A DNA stretch of 64,000 nt from Rutstroemia sp. NJR-2017a BVV2. Taxonomy: Eukaryota; Ascomycota; Leotiomycetes; Helotiales; Rutstroemiaceae. The stretch is from assembly GCA_002946415.1 (NCBI GenBank), contig NJPS01000004.1, positions 1,245,001-1,309,000 on the forward strand, written 5' to 3'. Positions 33,709 to 44,288 of this stretch are shown piece after piece. The number at the start of each line of letters is the position of its first letter. Position 1 is the stretch's first letter. The notes beneath the pieces were generated by a model, which was not told where the DNA came from, did not search any database, and worked only from the letters and a program-made list of their open reading frames with translations. The translations under genes and the position numbers were made by a program.

Positions 33709-34745
33709 TAAAAGTACATAGATTTACCTAATTCTTATGGCATAGAGATACCATAACAACTGATTGATACCATAGCGCAAGCGGTTGACCGCTAAATTTC
33801 TTCAACATTCTTGATCCTCTATCGTCACACAGGGCAACGATCCATCTATAAGCTTCTGAGGGGCCTTGTGACTTTGTAGTTCCGCTTTGAGCGGCCGAGA
33901 GTACCCTGAGAAAGCCGTCTGTAAGCGGTGCATGAAATTTTATAGCCGCACTCGAGCGAGCATTAAAATGCCAAACGACATCACATCTCCACAGCTTTCG
34001 CGCCCTTCCTTATTTACGAACAAACAGCCGGGCTGTGTTGTATCAAAGAGATGCGGTATTGCTATTGCTCACCCAGCAGAGGAGGCTAGTATTTTTGCAT
34101 GGATACGAATCTATTCACTGATCTCACAATCTGTCCAAGGTATCTCCGTGCCGTAATATCCATCCTGGCAGTTCCAGAAGACTACTCGCTGCGTTCATAG
34201 CCAATGCTCAGTTACGCGCATACCATGGATACATATCCCCATCATGCAGGCACAAAAATCTGACCCACTAGCTGTATCGGACGAGCCAAGAATTCCTGCA
34301 AAGGATGTTGGCTTTTCTGTGGCGGGTGTTCTCTTTGGCTTGGTATTGTGGTTCCCTTCCCACTCTGCAGTTCTTACGAGTACTTCTACTCCGAAGTCCG
34401 TATGTCGAATTGAGATTTAACGTGACTGTTAGTGCCTGCAAGTTTCCATTGATTTCTTCCTTCTTGGTGGGAAAAATTGATAAAATTTATTATACTAGTT
34501 TCTCCTCGATTTTCGCTTGTGCAGGGGTGTGACTCCATTGTGAGGGATTGTTCACTCTTTCTACTTATACTCACGGAATTCCTCCTCTTTGTTTATCACA
34601 TCACATAAACTTATTTTTCTATATTGATATCAATTGAGATCCAATACCATTCACTTTTCAATACATAATTGGACCAATTCTATTCTCTCTTTAGAGCCAG
34701 ACTAACGACTACCTCCCTCGATTTACCAAACCAATACAAGCAGTC
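33709..34745. other. Intergenic between ECT1 and the aminotransferase
   Basis: About 1 kb upstream of the branched-chain aminotransferase. I saw no gene and no clear Leu3-type CCGG-N2-CCGG site. Confidence 0.45.
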
Positions 34746-36410
34746 ATGTCTCCCTCAGCTATTTCCAATACCCCTCCAAGGGATGTCCAACAAACTTCAG
34801 AGCTCACAGCCGCTGCCGTCAGCAAAAAGATCGCCATTATTGAGGACGGACCTCTTCCTCATTTGGATGCATCTAAACTGAAAATCACCAAAACTACCAC
34901 ACCTATGACTGTTCCTCAACCAGGCGACCCAATCATCAACACCTCTTCCCAATGTACAGACCACATGATCACCGCAGTATGGAACGCGACGACCGGATGG
35001 GGTGCACCAGAATTGAAGCCTTATGGAAACCTCTCTCTCCCTCCAACGGCTTCCGTCTTGCAGTAAGTTCATTTTTCTCTTGTCCCCGCGCTCCCCAAGT
35101 GTACGGCACATGGCACAGCAGGTAGGGATCCTCTTGCTACAATGGAGCTCCTCACAGTAGAGAAAGAGATTACCAATTGGGGACAAACTATTATGCCCAA
35201 TTGCTGTCCTGAATCTGGAGCAATATGCTGCAAACCATTGTTCCGGAGTTTCGAGATAATCAAGTATAGCTCGTTGCCCCGCTTAACCAATTGATATGGC
35301 GAGTTTGGTCAATTCCTCTGCACTCAAGAAACACAACACTAGATACAGGCAATCTTACTGACTAATGCCAGTTATGCTACAGAATGTTTTGAGGGAATGA
35401 AGATGTACAGAGGTTTCGATGGAAAGCTCAGACTGTTCCGTCCAGATTGCAACTGCAAGAGAATGCTCACTTCTGCTACTCGAATCTCTTTACCTCCCTT
35501 TGATCCAAAGGAATTGGAGAAGCTCATTATTGCGATGATCTCAGTAGACGGCCCGAAATGGTTGCCAACTCCTGGTACTTTCCTTTACCTGAGACCTACC
35601 ATGATTGGTAGTGCTGGTGCACGTGAGTAGTTTACTTCCAAGTTGAAGACCTCTCAATGCGGTTGTTTTCTCTGAATGCATTTGCTAACGTTCATTTTCA
35701 GTCGGTGTCGCTAGCCCCAAGGAAGCCACTCTTTTCGTTATCTCAACTTTCATGCCATCAATGGACCAGCCTAAAGGTATGAAGCTACTCGCTTCTACGG
35801 ACGGTGTCCGAGCTTGGCCAGGTGGATTTGGATTCGCAAAGGTCGGCGCAAATTACGGACCAACTTTGATGGCCAATTCGGAAGCCCGAGCCCGTGGCTA
35901 CGACCAAGTTCTGTGGTTGCTCAACGGTGTTGTTACTGAGGCAGGAGCGAGTAACTTCTTCATTGTCTGGAAAACCAAGGAGGGAAAGCAGCAATTGGTT
36001 ACTGCTCCCCTTGACGACAAGATCATCTTAGACGGTGTTACCAGAAGAAGTATTTTGCAGTAAGTTACTATACCGCGTGTCGTTCACTTGTAAAACATCA
36101 GCTGACATAGTATCACAGACTCGTTCGCGAGCGTATTCCTGAACTTGAAGTCGTCGAGCGCAAATTCACCATGGACGAAGTTGCCGAAACCGCAAAGGAA
36201 GGTCGTATCGTCGAAGCTTTCGCTGCTGGTACAGCTTACTTTGTGTGCCCAGTTTCCGTTGTCAACTACCGTGAGAAGGACATTGAGATTCCAATGGCGA
36301 AAGGCGATAGTGGAGAATATGCCGCAAAAATCAAGCAGTGGTTGGTTGATATCATGTACGGCAACGAGAATCACGAATGGGGTGTTGTAATCGATGAGGT
36401 TGGTGTTTAA
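34746..36410 (+). CDS. Branched-chain amino acid aminotransferase (class IV PLP)
   Basis: Interconverts Leu, Ile and Val with their 2-oxo acids using 2-oxoglutarate/glutamate. Exons 34746-35062, 35372-35622, 35702-36059 and 36119-36410 give 405 aa. The class IV fold is clear: MTVPQPGDPIINTSSQCTDH, VLHYATECFEGMKMYRG, RLFRPDCNCKRM, TFLYLRPTMIGSAG. The PLP-lysine lies in AWPGGFGFAKVGANYG, followed by VLWLLNGVVTEAGASNFF, LDGVTRRSIL and EAFAAGTAYFVCPVS. The N-terminus MSPSAISNTPPRD has no obvious mitochondrial presequence, so a cytosolic form is more likely. The first intron is 309 bp, far longer than the others here, and splits the His codon of VLHYATE. Confidence 0.96.
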
Positions 36411-38388
36411 ATCTGGCCGCGGGATTGGATTAATATGAGATGAGGGGAAGGATGTTATGGATGATACGAACCGCTCTTTGGAAAGGATGATGGCAAGTTT
36501 TACATCGACTTTCACGCATGTGATGATTAAGGGAAATGGATATTAGACATTTGGCGCATATGAGTTTACTGTAACTGGAGTTGGGTTTAGCGTCGTCATA
36601 GATTTCTTGTATTGCGGAAGTTTTTCAACAGCATGGGCTGGTTTCATAGACAGATAGGTAGCGGGCTGCATAAATGGTCATGAATGAAAACAAAAAACTT
36701 TCAATTTAAATTCTTCTCTTCAGCGTGGTGAGTGTGCCGATACAGATGAACTGAGATGCTTCAAGTTTGCTTCGAGTCGTCATTGAGGGAGGTCTTCAGC
36801 TGGTAAAGGCTTTCACGCCCTTCTGCAGGTTGCAGAACTTCGCACTTTGCTAATGGGTCTTGATTCCATCATAAGACCAAAGATCAACGACACAGCTGAG
36901 AAGTCCAGGCTATTCTATCGACGTCTGTAGAGTTAGATATATGGATTAACGTCTTCCGATGAAATCAGTTCGATGACTGTGCTACCATCCAAAGCACATA
37001 CGAAAAACACATCCTCCGAGCCGCCAGCGCGGTTAACACTCCTCCGATAAAACCCGACATCGACGATTCTGCTGCCATCCAAAGCACATACTTGCTTCGA
37101 GCCGCCAGACCGATACAGTTCTCACATCCATGGTCTGGGTCGGATAAATTCGTTTTGCCGTTTGCCAGACCATCCAACATGGGAATCTGATTCATTCTAT
37201 GACCCAGTTCCGCAAGATTATGAAGATCAGTTTTCCAAGGTAGTTTAACAGTTTTTCAGAATTATTTAACAGTTTTGCAGTTGAGGATATGGAGATGAAG
37301 TCTGGTTCACCAAGAAGTCATTAGGTGACTGCATCGCTCGACACTAGGTAAGTTCTGTAAAACGCAAGAATGGGTAAATACTTTGAGGGCATTCAAGGCA
37401 AGGATTGATTGGATTTTGCACGCAGAGGACAAACCCTCAGAATATGGAAAGAAAGGGGTGCTACATTAGTTCTTCTCTGCAGCGTGGAAGCTCACTTTGG
37501 TGGCCTAGTTGGTATCATTACACTTCACTCCCTTAGACTGTGGGGGACACGCAGAGTGGAAGGGCTCTCATAGCTCGGGAAAATCTCTTTAGGGAAAGAT
37601 CAAGATATCGAGTTAGCCAGCTAGGGAAACGGTCCCATCCACTGAAGGTAGCAGAAAGGTTCTAAAAGGAGCGAAGAAACTCATTCGCTCTGCGCTCTTA
37701 CCTAATGTGGAATATGTGGAATATCTGATGTGTGATGCCTGATGTATGATACATGCTGATAGCATACTGCAACGGGAGTAGCAGAAAGTAAACCACGGAA
37801 ATTCAACGGCCAAACTTCAGAAGACTACCAAGATATCACTTTTGCATGCGGGAACATACAACCTATATCGTGAGCCCTATATGAAACTTTAGAAGAGAAA
37901 AGCTCGAATGAATAACCTCCTCTCCATTTGTCCAACTTTTCTTTCCAGTCCAGATGCCTTAGATTCATGCCTGGGCCCGGGCTCGCCCATTCGTTACATC
38001 GCTACCGGCATAACGTGGCAGCACCGCACTAGACTTCGTCCGGGCCCCCCTAAACCCTCGGTAAGCCCTATGGCTCGCGCAAGCTCTACATCCGCCTCCC
38101 CCTAACGCCTAGCGAGTTATTATTTCAACTGAAGACGTACCCCAAAGCGCAATGAGCCCGCACCAACTCTGACATTCTTCTACAGGACATGAGGAACCAT
38201 ATAAAGCGGAAGTATGGTTACAGGGGTCTTAGGGTCCAGGAACGCGCGACCCTGGATATCATTATACTTTCTGCCCATGCGTAATGCTGTCTAAAATATT
38301 CATATGTGAACTGATAGGTCTTTACCTCTTGGAAATATATATATACAACACCCACAGCACTCACCTCGCCTTGAAAGTACATTACAGT
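36411..38388. other. Intergenic, 2 kb, with one short duplicated segment
   Basis: No supported gene. A partial direct repeat (CCATCCAAAGCACATAC, then CGAGCCGCCAG) occurs at about 36989-37027 and again at about 37075-37106, with an indel between copies. A TGTGGAATA/TGATGT-type repetitive patch lies at about 37705-37755. Confidence 0.55.
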
Positions 38389-38590
38389 GAACCAGTTCAA
38401 CACAATCAATCACTTCAACACAATCATCCACTTCAACACCAATCAACCACATCAACACAATGAACCAAATCAACATAATGGACCAATTCAAATCATTCAA
38501 CCACTTCAACACAACGCACTACCCCAGTACAACGAGCTACTTCAACACAATGAGCCACTACAACAGAATGCACCAGTTCGACGCAGTGAA
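38389..38590 (+). repeat. Degenerate 15-nt tandem repeat (CACTTCAACACAATC-like)
   Basis: About 13 imperfect copies run from 38389 to about 38590, blurring toward the 3' end. They cross the start codon of the following ORF and translate there as HFNT/YFNT/HYNR-type pentads. Confidence 0.8.
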
Positions 38591-39542
38591 CCAGGTCAAT
38601 AATGAAGCTGGCAAACCAGCTGGGACTCCGGACAATTTAAGGGATTCCAGTGGAAGTGAAAGCAACCCACAATCGTTGAAAAGAACACTTCCACCTTCAA
38701 GCCCGGATACAGAGTTTTCTTCTGGAAGCCAAGACACAGGAAAGACCGTGGAAGCCGCTGTTGTTGACGACTGGAAGCCACTCATTACTCCCAACGCTGC
38801 TGATCGATGGGCATTCCAGTTCGAAACGCTTCATCCCGTTACATCAGAGACAACCGTCCCGACATCCAATCGGGCAGGAGCTTCGACCACGGAAGAAGGG
38901 GCTCAATCACGCCGTCGCCTTGGACCATGCGGTACTGGTGAAATGAGATACACCGATCCGGTGAAGGTATACAAAAGCCCTTATCGGGAGCTGGGTCTCC
39001 AATCCTCCGACGTGATAGCAATGCCACTTAGGAAACTGCGTTGGCACGGGACATCATTCCGTCGGTACTTTAAGGACTTCAAGAACGCGCACGTCCAAGG
39101 GCCATGGTGGAGAACCCGCTTCCGCCTACTTGGCGAAGGCATCCAGATGCCCAAACCAAGCCACATACCTGAGATCAACAGAATCCCTCACGACCACATA
39201 CCGCGCCACGTGCTCCCTACCCAATCACTTGGACGTTGGGAAGACAGTCAATGTGAGAAGTTTCTTGGATTCCGATGGGACTTGGATCGTCGAAACGAAA
39301 AAGGTGTGCTATCGCCCAAAGCCAAAGAGACCCTCCGCCGCACTCTGAGTTTCTTGAAGAACGATAATCGCTACAACATCGTCTACACATTGACTGAGAA
39401 GACTTTGGGAGAATGCCACAAGATCTTTTCGGAACCGAAAACTTCTCAAGTCCGCCAGATGTTTGAATTGAGAGGCATACCACACGACGAACAAGTCGAA
39501 TGGGCAGAAACTCTTGGCACTTATACGACTCCGGAACAGTAA
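38460..39542 (+). CDS. Orphan protein of 360 aa with repeat-derived N-terminus
   Basis: An uninterrupted 360-codon ORF with an ATG at 38460 and a stop at 39540. I do not recognise the family. Residues 1-40 come from the tandem repeat (FKSFNHFNTTHYPSTTSYFN). A disordered Ser/Pro/Thr region to about residue 160 follows, including LKRTLPPSSPDTEFSSGSQ. The rest is a basic, Trp/Phe/Arg-rich segment that looks folded (KLRWHGTSFRRYFKDFKNAH, then WWRTRFRLLGEGIQMPK; later FLGFRWDLDRRNEKG). The end is a helix-rich part (KAKETLRRTLSFLKNDNRYN). No signal peptide, membrane span or catalytic motif. ORF length and amino-acid composition argue for a real gene. Likely lineage-specific. Confidence 0.6.
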   Translation: MNQINIMDQFKSFNHFNTTHYPSTTSYFNTMSHYNRMHQFDAVNQVNNEAGKPAGTPDNLRDSSGSESNPQSLKRTLPPSSPDTEFSSGSQDTGKTVEAAVVDDWKPLITPNAADRWAFQFETLHPVTSETTVPTSNRAGASTTEEGAQSRRRLGPCGTGEMRYTDPVKVYKSPYRELGLQSSDVIAMPLRKLRWHGTSFRRYFKDFKNAHVQGPWWRTRFRLLGEGIQMPKPSHIPEINRIPHDHIPRHVLPTQSLGRWEDSQCEKFLGFRWDLDRRNEKGVLSPKAKETLRRTLSFLKNDNRYNIVYTLTEKTLGECHKIFSEPKTSQVRQMFELRGIPHDEQVEWAETLGTYTTPEQ

Positions 39543-39722
39543 TGGGCTACCAACTCAGCAAACACAACACAAGAAGATGCAGGCATCAAGTGGCAGCAGT
39601 GAAGAGCCTTTTGCAGTTTGCTCTCAACACCTCGAATCCTCCCAACCCCTCGGATTTTGGCACACATACCCGCCAAATATCTCCATACTCCACCCGGATG
39701 TGGCTCTCAATCTGAAAAGGTA

Positions 39723-39845
39723 AATTGTTATTTGTTTCGTTTGTATGGTCGGGTTTTTGAAATCGTTTGGCAGGACTTTGGCAGGACGGACTTTAGTAGG
39801 ACTTTTCGAGAGATGGAAATTGTTATCTGTTTCGTTTGTAAGGTC
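39723..39845 (+). repeat. 28-bp direct repeat pair, 95 bp apart
   Basis: A 28-bp segment starting AATTGTTATTTGTTTCG at 39723-39750 recurs at 39818-39845 with two mismatches. Between them GGCAGGACTTT-like units appear three times (about 39767-39806). Confidence 0.75.
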
Positions 39846-40305
39846 AAATTTCGCAACTTGTTTGGTATGAGTTTTCGGGAGAAGGATTTGAATAAAGTAA
39901 ATAGGCTGGCAAGGTGGAGGATAGGCGCTTGCTCTGGACAGATGGATTACACGTAATTGAACAAAGTACCTTTCAAAATGACCACAGGTTGCAAGACTAC
40001 CATGTGAGAAGAAGAGCCAATAAGTGAGGCAATATATAGGATAGTTCAAGTAGAAGCTAAGGGTGTTGCTGAAATAAAACAGATTGTCTTGTACGAAGAT
40101 TCTCTTCAAACTGTTATCTTGTGAACACCCTTGGTGCAATCCATCTTTGGATAGCAATAGAATAATCTGTTTTGAAATCCCCGCGTGGCACGATAGAAAA
40201 CAGTGAGAGCTGTGAAAGTGTAATGATGAGACCCCCTTGTACAGATTTCAAATACCATAGTCGCAAACAGTGGTAAAAAGACGAGACTCATACATCAAGC
40301 GCACC

Positions 40306-41326
40306 TCACTCCATGAAGGCCAACAGCAGCCTGCTTCGTTCTTTCCCAGCTACAGCATCGATCTCCTACAGAAAGCTTGTCAGCACAAAGAACCCAATAC
40401 TCCAATAGATTGCATAGCGTAACCGCACCTTCTCCGAAGCTCTCATTTTCTTGATAGCTTCGTCACTAATCTCTCGAAGCTCTTCCATTATCCCTTCCAT
40501 CTGTGTATGATGCTCCGTTTCTAGTAAGTTTACCTCATGTCTGTAACCCTCTTCGTCGTATTTGTCCTCGTCCACCTTCAAAGCCCTAGCACCAAAGACT
40601 TGAACACCAAATTCCTCGAACTCAAGTTGCAGCTGCTCATATTGGTTCCAGTAGTTGGCCAATTTATCTTCTTCCTTTTCGATATTCTTTTTGAAGTCCA
40701 CGATGCGTTTGCCAATCTCAACAACTTGCACGGTTCGCTTGCCATTTTTCAGTACTGTGGTCTCGATTTTCTCGTCGGCCATGGGTGCATCGAGAATTTC
40801 AACGGCGTTGGAGACCTTCTCGAAGAATTCTTTGTCCTTTTCAATCCCAGCATCAATCTTCTTGACCAGTTTTTCATGGACGTTCTCGAATCCTTCCTCC
40901 CCAGTCTGAAGTATGTATTCTCTCGCCCCTGTCAAGGACTCTGAAAAACTGGTTAGCAATGAACTCGCAAGGCAAGTGGCAGGCATTGCTACTTTCAAAG
41001 GCCTTCTCAAGGTCATCAGAATCATGAGATGGCTCGCGTACGCGAACATGCTTTGATTTGGGCTTCCGAGACGCCTTTAGGCCCTTTGAGGCATGGCGAG
41101 TATCTTTCGCGCTGGACTTGATGATTGGTTTCACGAGAACGGTTTTAGTCGGTCGCTTCGGATGAGCGATGTTCTTCGCAATGTTCAAAATCGTCCGAGG
41201 AGAATGGGGAGTACGGGGCGTACTTGGTCTGTCTGAGAATACTTTTGCTGGAGTTCCACCATTTTCTTTACCTTTGGCACGATGTCCGAAAACAGCGTTC
41301 TTTGAATTCTCGGACTGCCGTGCCAT
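40306..41326 (-). CDS. Basic coiled-coil protein of unknown function
   Basis: Exons 41326-40993, 40940-40429 and 40365-40306 give 301 aa. The N-terminal third is basic and disordered with many SP/TP sites (DRPSTPRTPHSPRTI, ASRKPKSKHVRVRE), so it could be nuclear and CDK-regulated. The remainder is strongly helical and charged (HEKLVKKIDAGIEKDKEFFE, VDFKKNIEKEEDKLANYW), a long coiled coil. I do not recognise the family. The last intron (40366-40428) has a weak donor, GTGCGG. If retained, translation would continue with a hydrophobic tail and stop at the acceptor. The spliced form ends in EIDAVAGKERSRLLLAFME, which looks more protein-like. Confidence 0.72.
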
Positions 41327-41832
41327 CTCGGATTCGAGGAGATCAACCCGACTATGACGAGTAAATGCAGGTGGTATATATTTTGAAAAATGTGGTGATG
41401 TTAAGGTGAAAGGTGAAGGGGACCAGAGAGAGTCGCTTAGAATGCCATTTCTGCCACCGTTATACTATGCGGAAGTGGAAGGCACCTTCGGTGAGGACGT
41501 CACTAATTGCCTGATACATCGTGTAGTAGCAAAACGATGACTGAGAATTCGGTTTATGTGCAGTGGAAATTCTTTACGAAAGGAAAATAACTTCACATCC
41601 TTTCTTTTCGATCCAACTACTGCATATAAGCTTCATCTTTAAGGCTCGAGGGTCCTTTCCATGACGAAGTGCCCAAGCATCTAAGGGTAGGGCAAATTGT
41701 CCAGGACCATGTTGTACCATGGCTTTGATAACGAACTTTTGTCAACCAACGCATCTCTGCATTTACGAAACCCAAACCCGTAACAAATATTTGGACTCTC
41801 TTCTTTCCTTGCCCAAACACCCATTTCTCGAC

Positions 41833-42618
41833 TTACTCCAGGTGCAGTCTCTTCTCGATCACCTCGACAATCTGTCTCCAATCCTTCATAGCACCGTCTC
41901 CAACGTCGCCACAAGCCAGCTCCTTCTCCTGTGGCCGCAAGACCTCAAACCATCCATCACCTTCATTCTCGTCGTCACCAATACCCCATTCCTCCTCCAA
42001 GACCGCAATCTGTCTCTTCGTGATAGGATGTCTCCACATTGCCGTGTTCATCGCAGGCGCAACAATGATTCTCTTCTTCCTTCCGGGATGAGTAGCTATA
42101 TTCGCAACCTCTCCATTCTGTTCCGCGAGCTCCAGTTCACCAGTAGTATCCCAGGCCCTCACTACACTCGTGAGCAAGTTATCACTAAAGCCTCCGGTAA
42201 TCTTTGCCATTGTATTTGCGCTCAAAGGCGCAATCACAAGTACATGCGCCCATCGTCTCAGCTCAATATGTAGAATCCCTTGTCCTCGTCTCCAGGGATG
42301 TATCCACTCGTCCTCATCTAGGAAGACGCCTAGAACATTTGCCTGGCGATACAGGGTATCGACATGTGGCTGTTCTGCACTTTGACCCTGTAAGAATTGA
42401 CGGGCAGCTTCAGTGAGAATCACGCAGATAGAGAGATTTGGATATTTTGCTAGAGCAGACAGTATATTGGGGATCTTGATTGTTGCGACCGACCCACTGG
42501 CTGCTAAGAGGAGGTGATGTTTTCCATCGGCTGAATGATCGGCTGCTACGAAAGGTTGTGACGTGCCGGAAATTCGGGGCCGGTGGATATCATTTTCGGG
42601 ACGAATCATTTGAAGCAT
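41833..42618 (-). CDS. Phosphopantothenoylcysteine decarboxylase (CoA pathway, HFCD flavoprotein)
   Basis: Decarboxylates 4'-phosphopantothenoylcysteine to 4'-phosphopantetheine in coenzyme A synthesis, using FMN. It is a single exon of 261 aa. Visible are the flavin-binding HLLLAASGSVATIK, the catalytic His in ELRRWAHVLVIAPLSANTMA, the segment GGFSDNLLTSVVRAWD, the substrate-binding PAMNTAMWRHP, and the catalytic Cys in ELACGDVGDGAM. All residues expected of an active PPCDC are present. It lacks the long acidic extensions of yeast Hal3/Sis2/Vhs3, so it is probably a plain homotrimeric PPCDC. It is divergent from GRX5 with about 310-370 bp between starts. Confidence 0.95.
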   Translation of the reverse strand: MLQMIRPENDIHRPRISGTSQPFVAADHSADGKHHLLLAASGSVATIKIPNILSALAKYPNLSICVILTEAARQFLQGQSAEQPHVDTLYRQANVLGVFLDEDEWIHPWRRGQGILHIELRRWAHVLVIAPLSANTMAKITGGFSDNLLTSVVRAWDTTGELELAEQNGEVANIATHPGRKKRIIVAPAMNTAMWRHPITKRQIAVLEEEWGIGDDENEGDGWFEVLRPQEKELACGDVGDGAMKDWRQIVEVIEKRLHLE

Positions 42619-42929
42619 TTTGACTGACTTGTTTTCTTGTGCGAGAGCTCTTAGAATCTGTTGGGCTACAAGTAATGTATTGCATGTTGAAAGAGAGAGT
42701 CATTGGGGTTCGAACGAAACAATGAATTCTTAAATAGTGGCATGATTAACTCATGATATTCATCCCTTGCTTCCGTTTTGATACAGTACAAACGGAACTT
42801 CACAAGGCTGAACGCAAGCGGCTTAAGGTTATCGAATGCCGATAACGATGATTAGAAATGCAGTAAGAAGACTGCGTCATGATTGGTCGGCCCATCGGCA
42901 ATTATTTTTCGACATCATAAGCTTGGAGT
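42619..42929. promoter_or_regulatory. Short bidirectional promoter PPCDC / GRX5
   Basis: Only about 310 bp separate the PPCDC ATG from the earliest possible GRX5 ATG, so both genes must share this upstream DNA. Confidence 0.5.
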
Positions 42930-42986
42930 ATGAAGGCGATTGCAAAATCGTCCAACTTCAGTTATTCCAACAAAGTATCGTCCATT

Positions 42987-43587
42987 ATGATTGCAAGACC
43001 TATGATGTCGTCGGTATGTCCTCTTATTTCTATCAACTCGTCCCATCTGTCACGAGTTTCGTACAATACTAAATACATACGGTCCAGGTCTTCCGACAAG
43101 CTGCACGACCAGCTGCATTCGCCTCCAAGTTCTCAACCCCGCGATTTTCACTTATTGCCTCAAGATATCTTTCTTCTGAAGTACGGCAGCAAATCGACCA
43201 GGTAGTTAGCTCGAAGCCCGTCGTTTTGTTCATGAAGGGTACACCAGAGATGCCACAATGCGGCTTCTCGAGGGCTAGCATCCAAATCTTGAGTGTGCAA
43301 GGCGTAGATCCAGAGAAGTTTGCAGCATTGAATGTATTGGAAGATGAAGGATTAAGACAAGGTAATACTTAAATTATGGATCCGGTTCTGCGCTTTACAG
43401 GAGCTGACAGATTGGTTGTCTAGGTATCAAAGAATACTCGGAATGGCCAACGATACCACAACTTTACGTCGACAAGGAATTCGTGGGTGGATGTGATATT
43501 CTGGTTGCGATGCACCAGAACGGGGAACTAGCTAAGCTTTTAGAGGAGAAGAAAGTCTTGGTTCAAGAAGAGCCTACTTCGTCGTAG
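42987..43587 (+). CDS. GRX5: Mitochondrial monothiol glutaredoxin GRX5
   Basis: Carries [2Fe-2S] clusters from the mitochondrial ISC scaffold to targets. Exons 42987-43013, 43088-43361 and 43424-43587 give 154 aa. The N-terminus ([20 protein letters not shown], then [19 protein letters not shown]) is a typical Arg/Ser-rich mitochondrial presequence. The glutaredoxin fold has [20 protein letters not shown] with the monothiol CGFS active site, followed by [20 protein letters not shown] and [15 protein letters not shown], which bind glutathione and complete the fold. An in-frame ATG at 42930 would add 19 residues; the shorter form is adequate for import. High confidence for identity, moderate for the start. 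Confidence 0.95.
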
Positions 43588-44288
43588 AACGATAAGTGGA
43601 GATGTCATGTACTACCACATGGGAGGGTTCAATGTTTAAAGAATGCAACCATCTTATGCATCGGCTTTGGGAGTTGGGTGGTCATAGGAAGAAAAGCTGC
43701 ATATTAATGGCACTCTGATACGACTGACGGCTGGTTTCTGTGACGTTCTGCAGACGAGGGGCGATACCTTCTCATGAGAACAACCACTTTTGAATCTGTG
43801 TTTAGTCTGTCAATTCTGTTAATCACAAAACTACTACTGCCTAGTAGGTACATTTTTGTTTGTGTTTTATATGGCTATATACAGGATACTTAGTAGTCGC
43901 TTTGAAACAATTGTTGCCTTGTTACGTTGTCAAGAATTATACTGATATCTACATTTTTTTTTGTCATCTTCCATGTCCACTTTTCTCCTGTTGTCACAAC
44001 TTTTATATTTGGACAGTTTTGACACGCTTCACCTCTCCATTAGTCAAGCATACAATTCATGACCGAGTTCTAGAAAGGTCGATGTTTTCGCTCAATTCGG
44101 GCCTCGATCGATCGATTTTGTCGAGCTCCCAACGCCCTTGCAGTTGAGTGACGTAGGCGCGGGGTGAGATTCATAGAAAAGCAAAAAAATATTTCGAACA
44201 TTCCTCTCCAAGTCTCTTCTGCATTGCTACATCCTTTTCAGTCTTTTCTCAGGTTTATAACTTCGACTTCCACCAATATCATACAAAA
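43588..44288. other. Intergenic between GRX5 and SDR
   Basis: About 700 bp, both flanking genes on the plus strand. AT-rich around 43840-43970, with GATCGATCGAT near 44105. No gene seen. Confidence 0.5.

Noticed and set aside
38387..38602. Overlapping ORF of 71 codons through the tandem repeat (MNQFNTINHFNT...)
   Set aside because: It ends within the repeat and is a different frame from the 360-codon ORF, which continues into non-repetitive sequence.
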